Shown here: piece by piece, positions 59,618 to 64,000 of the stretch
Layout: the number at the start of each line of letters is the position of its first letter
How positions within the stretch are numbered: position 1 is the first letter of the stretch
From: an uncultured Jannaschia sp.
Lineage (GTDB): Bacteria; Pseudomonadota; Alphaproteobacteria; Rhodobacterales; Rhodobacteraceae
Direction of reading: 5' to 3'
NCBI RefSeq assembly: GCF_947503795.1
Contig: NZ_CANNEZ010000001.1
Location: 1,665,001 to 1,729,000, forward strand
Length of the DNA: 64,000 bases
The notes under the pieces: generated by a model
What the model saw: only the letters and a program-made list of their open reading frames with translations
The model's database searches: none
What the model was told of the DNA's origin: nothing
Made by a program: the position numbers and the translations under genes

Positions 59618-60838
59618 TCACCCGAGCACCTGCAACGACGGGATCGCGGTCACGAAGCGGGTGCCGGACGCTTCGAGATCGGCGAGCTGCGCGCGGATTT
59701 CGGCCGTCAGGTTCCAGGGCAAGATCAGGACGTAGTCAGGCGGGGCCTCGCGGAGCGCCGAGGGGGCGCGGATGGGGATGTGGCTTCCGGGCAGGAGGCG
59801 TCCGATCTTGGATGGGGCGGCGTCGCAGACGAAGGGCAGAAGATCGGGGCGGATGCCCGCGTAGTTCAGAAGCGTGTTGCCCTTGGCCGCCGCGCCGTAG
59901 CCCGCGACTCGCGCGCCCTCGGCCCGCGCGTCCAGAAGAAAGCGCAGGACGCCGTCCTTGATCGCGTCGGCGCGGGACTGGAAGGCGGCGTAGAAGGCAT
60001 CTGTGTCGATGCCCGCCTCGGCCTCTGTCTCGCGCATCTCGGCGACGGACGGCCTGTCGGCATGGGCCGCGCCCGCGTGGCAGGCATAGATGCGCAGGCT
60101 TCCGCCATGGGTGTCGAGCGTCTCGATGTCGAAGACCCGCAGACCTGCCGCGCCGAGGATGCGCTCGACCGCGAAGAGCGAGAGATAGGAGAAATGCTCG
60201 TGATAGATCGTGTCGAACTGCGCCTCGGCCACGAGGCGCAGGAGGTGCGGAAATTCCAGCGTGACCACGCCGTCTGGCTTCAACGCCGTGCGCAGACCGG
60301 CGGTGAAGTCGTTGATGTCGGGGACATGGGCGAAGACGTTGTTGCCCGCGATCAGGTCGGCGGGTTCGAGCGTCTTGGCCAGCGCTTCGCCGAAGAACGC
60401 CTGCTCAACGGGGATGCCGAGGACACGGGCGGCGTCGGCCGTCCCCTCGGTCGGCTCGACACCAAGGCACGGGATGCCCGCCGCGACGAAGTTGCGCAGC
60501 AGGTACCCGTCATTCGACGCCACCTCGATCACATGGCTGTCGGCCCCAAGCCCGAGACGCCGGGTGATCATCTCCGCGTAGCGCGCCGCATGGTTTAGCC
60601 AGCTTTGCGAAGTCGAGGAGAAATAGGCGTAGTCGTCCGCGAAGAGCGCGTCGGCCTCGGCGAAATCCTCGGTCTGCACGAGGCGGCACGTCCCGCAGGC
60701 CAGCACGCGCAGGGGATAGGTCACCTCGGGGCGCGAGAGGTCCGCGGGGTCGAGATAGGCGTTCGAGGGCGGCGCGAAGCCGAGGTCGACGAACGGGATT
60801 TCGAGCGGCGCGCCGCAATGGCGACAGGGTTGGGTCAT
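59618..60838 (-). CDS. sugar C-methyltransferase (TylC3/NovU type), second of two
   Basis: A 406-residue three-domain methyltransferase. The N-terminal zinc part has CRHCGAPLEIP and ACGTCRLVQT. The middle SAM domain has VIEVASNDGYLLRNFVAAGI and IAGNNVFAHVPDINDF. The C-terminal part has VAGYGAAAKGNTLLNYAGI, the hallmark of C-methyltransferases acting on 4-keto-6-deoxy sugars. Together with RfbF, RfbG and the epimerase it should build a branched CDP sugar. The ATG overlaps the epimerase stop by four bases. Confidence 0.93.
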   Translation of the reverse strand: MTQPCRHCGAPLEIPFVDLGFAPPSNAYLDPADLSRPEVTYPLRVLACGTCRLVQTEDFAEADALFADDYAYFSSTSQSWLNHAARYAEMITRRLGLGADSHVIEVASNDGYLLRNFVAAGIPCLGVEPTEGTADAARVLGIPVEQAFFGEALAKTLEPADLIAGNNVFAHVPDINDFTAGLRTALKPDGVVTLEFPHLLRLVAEAQFDTIYHEHFSYLSLFAVERILGAAGLRVFDIETLDTHGGSLRIYACHAGAAHADRPSVAEMRETEAEAGIDTDAFYAAFQSRADAIKDGVLRFLLDARAEGARVAGYGAAAKGNTLLNYAGIRPDLLPFVCDAAPSKIGRLLPGSHIPIRAPSALREAPPDYVLILPWNLTAEIRAQLADLEASGTRFVTAIPSLQVLG

Positions 60839-61377
60839 AGCGGATCGACCTCGGCGAGCGGTGGCAGGTTACGGTCGCGGTCCGAGCGCATCGCGGGCGG
60901 GAGGGGCCAGTCGAGACCGAGCGCGGGGTCGAGCGCGTCGACGCCGCCCTCGTGATCCGGGGCGTAGCGCGCGGAATGGAGGTATTGCAGCTCCACATCC
61001 GGGGTGAGCGTCTGGAACCCGTGGGCCACCCCCGGCGGGACGTAGACGGCGTTGCGGTCTTCCGCATCGAGGGTGATCGCCGCATGGCGCCCGTAGGTCG
61101 CGGACCCGGCCCGCAGGTCGAGAATGACGTCATGCGCCCGCCCGCTGAGGCAGCGGACCAGCTTGGCCTCGGGGACGGGGCCGGCCTGAAAATGCAGGCC
61201 CCGGATGATGCCCTGCCCGATCGTCACCGAGATATTCATCTGGACCCAGTCCGTCACCAGACCCTCGGCCCGAAACTCGTCGTCGCAATAGACCCGCGCG
61301 AAGAGACCGCGCGCGTCGCGCCGGGGTTCCAGCCGGACCTCGAAGGCGCTGGCGATGGGAAGGGGATCGAAGATCAT
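60835..61377 (-). CDS. rfbC: dTDP-4-dehydrorhamnose 3,5-epimerase-family protein
   Basis: A 180-residue cupin-fold epimerase. It has DARGLFARVYCDDEF, VQMNISVTIGQGIIRGLHFQ (catalytic His), RCLSGRAHDVILDLRAGSATYG and VYVPPGVAHGFQTLTPDVELQY (Tyr/His). In a CDP-sugar cluster the substrate is probably the CDP-4-keto-6-deoxy sugar made by RfbG rather than the dTDP form. Overlaps at both ends couple it to its neighbours. Confidence 0.92.
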   Translation of the reverse strand: MIFDPLPIASAFEVRLEPRRDARGLFARVYCDDEFRAEGLVTDWVQMNISVTIGQGIIRGLHFQAGPVPEAKLVRCLSGRAHDVILDLRAGSATYGRHAAITLDAEDRNAVYVPPGVAHGFQTLTPDVELQYLHSARYAPDHEGGVDALDPALGLDWPLPPAMRSDRDRNLPPLAEVDPL

Positions 61378-62423
61378 GCGGCCTCGAACGCGCTGATCTG
61401 CGCGCGGGTCTCGGCGGCGGGGTCCGCGCCCTCGTGGACGGCGCGATACCAGCCGATGGTGCGCGCGATGGTTTCCGCGAAGTCCCAGCGCGGCGCGACC
61501 CCGAGGAGGCGGTGCGCCTTCGCCGGATCGAGCGACAGGAGGCCCGCCTCGTGCGGGGCATCGGGATCCGGCGTCTCGGCCCAGTCGCCGGGCCAGTGCC
61601 GCAGCGCCTCGGTCACGACATCGCGGACGGGGCGGATCTCGGCGGGATCAGGCCCGAAGTTGAAGGCGCCCGCGATCTCGGGGGCGTCAGTCGTCCAGAG
61701 CGCTTCGGCCAATGCGAGATAGCCGGCCAGCGGCTCCAGCACGTGCTGCCACGGTCGCACGGCGGCGGCATTGCGCACCTCGACGGGACGCCCGGCGGCC
61801 AGCGCCCGTGCGATATCGGGTACGATCCGGTTGCGCGCCCAATCGCCGCCGCCGACCACGTTGCCCGCCCGCGCCGACGCGATGCGAAGACCGCCCTCGC
61901 CCGGAAAAGCCCGCCGCCAGCTTGCGACGGCGATCTCCATCGCGGCCTTGCTGGCACTGTAGGGATCGTGGCCCCCGAGCGGATCGTTCTCGTGGAAGGC
62001 GCGCCCGTCCTCGGGGTTCTCGTAGACCTTGTCGGTCGTGACCATCACGGCGGCGCAGCGGTCGTCCAGCCGCCGCAACGCCTCGAGGAGGTGGGCGGTG
62101 CCCATGACATTGGTCTGCCACGTCCGGAGCGGGTCGTCATAGCCGTCGAGGACGAGCGACTGCGCGGCAAGGTGGAACACGATCTCGGGGCGCGCGTCGC
62201 TGACATGGGCGGTCAGCGCGCCCGCGTCGCGGATGTCGCAGATGCGGTGGTCCACGAGGTCGGCCACGCCGAGCTGATCGAAGAGGTTCGGCGCACCCTC
62301 GGGCGGCAGCGCGAGCCCGGTGACGCGCGCGCCGCGCCGCGACAGCCAGAACGCGAGCCACGCGCCCTTGAAGCCCGTATGCCCCGTCACGAGGACGCGG
62401 CGATCCTGCCAGATCGGCGTCAC
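61374..62423 (-). CDS. rfbG: CDP-glucose 4,6-dehydratase
   Basis: A 349-residue extended SDR. It has the NAD motif VLVTGHTGFKGAWLAFWLSRRG, then IVFHLAAQSLV, TDKVYENPEDGRAFHENDPLGG and the YSASK catalytic pair (DPYSASKAAMEIAVASW). It also has GNVVGGGDWARNRIVPDI, typical of RfbG. The GTG start at 62423 overlaps the rfbF stop (GTGA). It forms CDP-4-dehydro-6-deoxyglucose from CDP-glucose. Confidence 0.95.
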   Translation of the reverse strand: MTPIWQDRRVLVTGHTGFKGAWLAFWLSRRGARVTGLALPPEGAPNLFDQLGVADLVDHRICDIRDAGALTAHVSDARPEIVFHLAAQSLVLDGYDDPLRTWQTNVMGTAHLLEALRRLDDRCAAVMVTTDKVYENPEDGRAFHENDPLGGHDPYSASKAAMEIAVASWRRAFPGEGGLRIASARAGNVVGGGDWARNRIVPDIARALAAGRPVEVRNAAAVRPWQHVLEPLAGYLALAEALWTTDAPEIAGAFNFGPDPAEIRPVRDVVTEALRHWPGDWAETPDPDAPHEAGLLSLDPAKAHRLLGVAPRWDFAETIARTIGWYRAVHEGADPAAETRAQISAFEAA

Positions 62424-63187
62424 GCCCAGGTCTTCCACGGGGCGTTGCCCCGCGCCCAGAGGTCTTCGAGGTGGTTGCGGTCGCGCAGCGTGTCCATGGC
62501 CTGCCAGAAGCCCCCGTGACGCCAGACCGAAAGCTCTCCATCCGCGGCGAGCCCCTCGAGCGGGCCCTTCTCGAAGACGCATTGGTCGCCGTCGAGACGC
62601 GCGAAAATCGATGGGTTGCAGACGAAGAAGCCTCCGCTGATCCAGCGCCCGTCGCCCTCGGGCTTTTCCTGGAACCGGGCGACGCGCATCCCGTCGAGGA
62701 CCAGCGCGCCGAACCGGCCGGCGGGCTGCATCGCGGTGACCGTCGCCTCGCAGCCCTCGGCCCGGTGATGCGCGATGAGTGCTGCGATATCGACGTCGCC
62801 CACGCCGTCGCCATAGGTCAGGCAGAACGGCTCATCGACATATTCGCGGATCCGCGCGATGCGCCCGCCGGTCTGTGTCAGCTCGCCGGTGTCGACCAGC
62901 GTGACCTTCCAGTTCTCGGCCCGCTGGCGATGGACATGGCTCGTGTTCGCTCCCAGATCGAAGGTGACGTCGGACATATGCATGAAGTAATTGGCGAAAT
63001 ACTCCTTGATCGCATAACCCTTGTAGCCGCAGCAGATGACGAAATCATCGATCCCGTACTGGCTGTAGTGCTTCATGATGTGCCACAGGATCGGTCGCCC
63101 GCCGATCTCGATCATGGGCTTGGGCTTGAGGTGGGATTCCTCGCTGATCCGCGTGCCGAGACCGCCTGCGAGAATGACTGCCTTCAT
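62420..63187 (-). CDS. rfbF: glucose-1-phosphate cytidylyltransferase
   Basis: A 255-residue nucleotidyltransferase. The signature MKAVILAGGLGTRISEES contains the CTP-binding loop, followed by KPKPMIEIGGRPILWHIMKHY and FVICCGYKGYAIKEYFANY, and YGDGVGDVDI. It is the first gene of the ten-gene operon and makes CDP-glucose for RfbG. GGAGGG lies about ten bases upstream of ATG 63187. Promoter not identified. Confidence 0.96.
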   Translation of the reverse strand: MKAVILAGGLGTRISEESHLKPKPMIEIGGRPILWHIMKHYSQYGIDDFVICCGYKGYAIKEYFANYFMHMSDVTFDLGANTSHVHRQRAENWKVTLVDTGELTQTGGRIARIREYVDEPFCLTYGDGVGDVDIAALIAHHRAEGCEATVTAMQPAGRFGALVLDGMRVARFQEKPEGDGRWISGGFFVCNPSIFARLDGDQCVFEKGPLEGLAADGELSVWRHGGFWQAMDTLRDRNHLEDLWARGNAPWKTWA

Positions 63188-63330
63188 GTCGCGTGCCCCC
63201 TCCCGGGCGGGTTCAGTCGTGCCGCGTCGGCCACCCCGTCCGGCTTCGGGTCTATGCGCATCGACGCGCGGCGGAAAGGGCGGCTGCGGCATTCTGTCCG
63301 CCGCCGGCGCGGGTCGGCCGGTCTCTTTGC

Positions 63331-64000
63331 TCAGGCCTCCAGCGTGATCGAGATGCGCCGGTTGGACTTTCCCTTGTTCTCGATCTTGCCGACATGCACG
63401 GATCGGATCTCGCCGGTGCTGCGGACATGGGTGCCGCCGCAGGGCTGCAGATCGACGGGGTCGGCGCCCGTGCCGATGCGGACCAGCCGAATATGTCCCG
63501 CGCCGCGCGGTGGCTTGACCGAGAGGGTCTTGACCAGCCCCGGACTGGCGTCGAGCTCGGCCTCGGTGATCCATTCGTCGGTGACGGGGCTGTCGGCGGC
63601 GACGAGTTGACCGATACGGGCCTGGATAAATTCGCGGTCGTGGATGATCTCGGGCATGTCGAAGTCGAGGCGCGACTTCTCGGCCCCGATCTGACCGCCG
63701 GTCACCGGCAGAGGCACGACGACCGACAGAAGATGCAACGCCGTGTGCATCCGCATGAAGCGGTAGCGGCGGTCCCAGTCGATCCTGGTCTCTACCGTGG
63801 CGCCCACGGGCGGCAGCGGGGCCTCTTCGGCGGGGACGAGGACGAGCGTGCCGTCGGGCGCCTTGACCGCGCCCGCGATCTCGGTCCGGCCGCCCGACCA
63901 GCGCAGCGCGCCGCTGTCGCCCGGCTGCCCGCCGCCCTTGGGATAGAAGATCGACCGGTCGAGCACGATGCCGCCTTCGGGCGTGACGCCCGTGACCTCG
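63331..64000 (-). CDS. alanyl-tRNA editing protein, AlaX type, 5' end outside window
   Basis: The 223 codons seen have no start within the window: the frame is open to the window end and the N-terminal EVTGVTPEGGIVLDR matches the family before its FYPKGGGQPGD. Zinc site: His in MHTALHLLSV and Cys-Gly-Gly-Thr-His in QPCGGTHVRSTG. AlaX hydrolyses Ser or Gly mischarged on tRNA-Ala. The last residues (KGKSNRRISITLEA) look like a complete C-terminus. An internal ATG at 63966 is unlikely to be the true start. Confidence 0.9.
   Translation of the reverse strand, partial: EVTGVTPEGGIVLDRSIFYPKGGGQPGDSGALRWSGGRTEIAGAVKAPDGTLVLVPAEEAPLPPVGATVETRIDWDRRYRFMRMHTALHLLSVVVPLPVTGGQIGAEKSRLDFDMPEIIHDREFIQARIGQLVAADSPVTDEWITEAELDASPGLVKTLSVKPPRGAGHIRLVRIGTGADPVDLQPCGGTHVRSTGEIRSVHVGKIENKGKSNRRISITLEA

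Overview
The window is GC-rich, densely packed bacterial chromosome. Gene content and style point to a marine alphaproteobacterium of the Roseobacter group (Rhodobacteraceae). The evidence is a B12-dependent class II ribonucleotide reductase, stand-alone pieces of a B12 methionine synthase with a RamA-like reactivator, a double cold-shock-domain protein, a fused indolepyruvate:ferredoxin oxidoreductase, a Tat-exported family-5 solute-binding protein, and frequent ATGA/GTGA stop-start overlaps. Two tRNA genes (Pro-UGG, Ser-UGA) are present. I saw no insertion sequence, prophage, CRISPR array or rRNA. The first gene (AraC-type regulator) and the last (AlaX-type tRNA editing protein) run off the window.

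Layout. 0.4-7.7 kb: peptide/opine-type ABC importer (binding protein, two permeases, fused double ATPase) and a DUF1206 membrane protein. 7.7-14.4 kb: a 46-residue basic protein with an ideal ribosome binding site, nrdJ behind a promoter carrying tandem NrdR-like boxes, tRNA-Pro, DUF192 and double-CSD proteins, pdxH. 14.4-26.7 kb: fabI, two LysE exporters, gpt, a P450/hydrolase pair, a TusA-like protein, the indolepyruvate oxidoreductase with a divergent LysR regulator, a candidate sRNA, sufE, a lipoprotein and a MetE-like zinc methyltransferase. 27-28.3 kb: an orphan curlin-repeat (amyloid-type) secreted protein.

28.3-35.7 kb: an apparent catabolic regulon. A five-gene operon (SDR, LacI regulator, tandem SnoaL-like protein, START-domain protein, bicupin) and a second unit (HisD-family dehydrogenase, second tandem SnoaL-like protein) each have a similar LacI-type palindrome (TGCATACG core) upstream. 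35.7-41.6 kb: two alpha/beta hydrolases, an ArsR-HTH/START fusion with a probable leaderless promoter, a second START protein, a MAPEG protein, rlmE and a Ppx/GppA phosphatase. 41.8-46.3 kb: a one-carbon/cobalamin operon (virulence-factor-family protein, MetF-like protein, methyl-THF:cobalamin methyltransferase, small protein, two perfect 20-bp palindromes, RamA-like activator). 46.3-52.7 kb: an operon joining the arsenate-resistance pair GAPDH-ArsJ to a YnjF-like CDP-alcohol phosphotransferase and a YnjBCD-like ABC importer. 53-63.2 kb: surface-polysaccharide sugar genes. These are a DegT aminotransferase and a convergent ten-gene operon: CDP-glucose pathway enzymes RfbF, RfbG and a 3,5-epimerase, two C-methyltransferases, a glycosyltransferase, a cephalosporin-hydroxylase-family enzyme, a formyltransferase, a WbqC protein and a PhyH oxygenase.

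The stretches I consider least explained are the LacI regulon, the polysaccharide operon, the paired palindromes in front of the RamA-like gene, the ArsJ-Ynj operon, the curlin-like protein, and a 31-bp dispersed repeat present in two convergent intergenic gaps.
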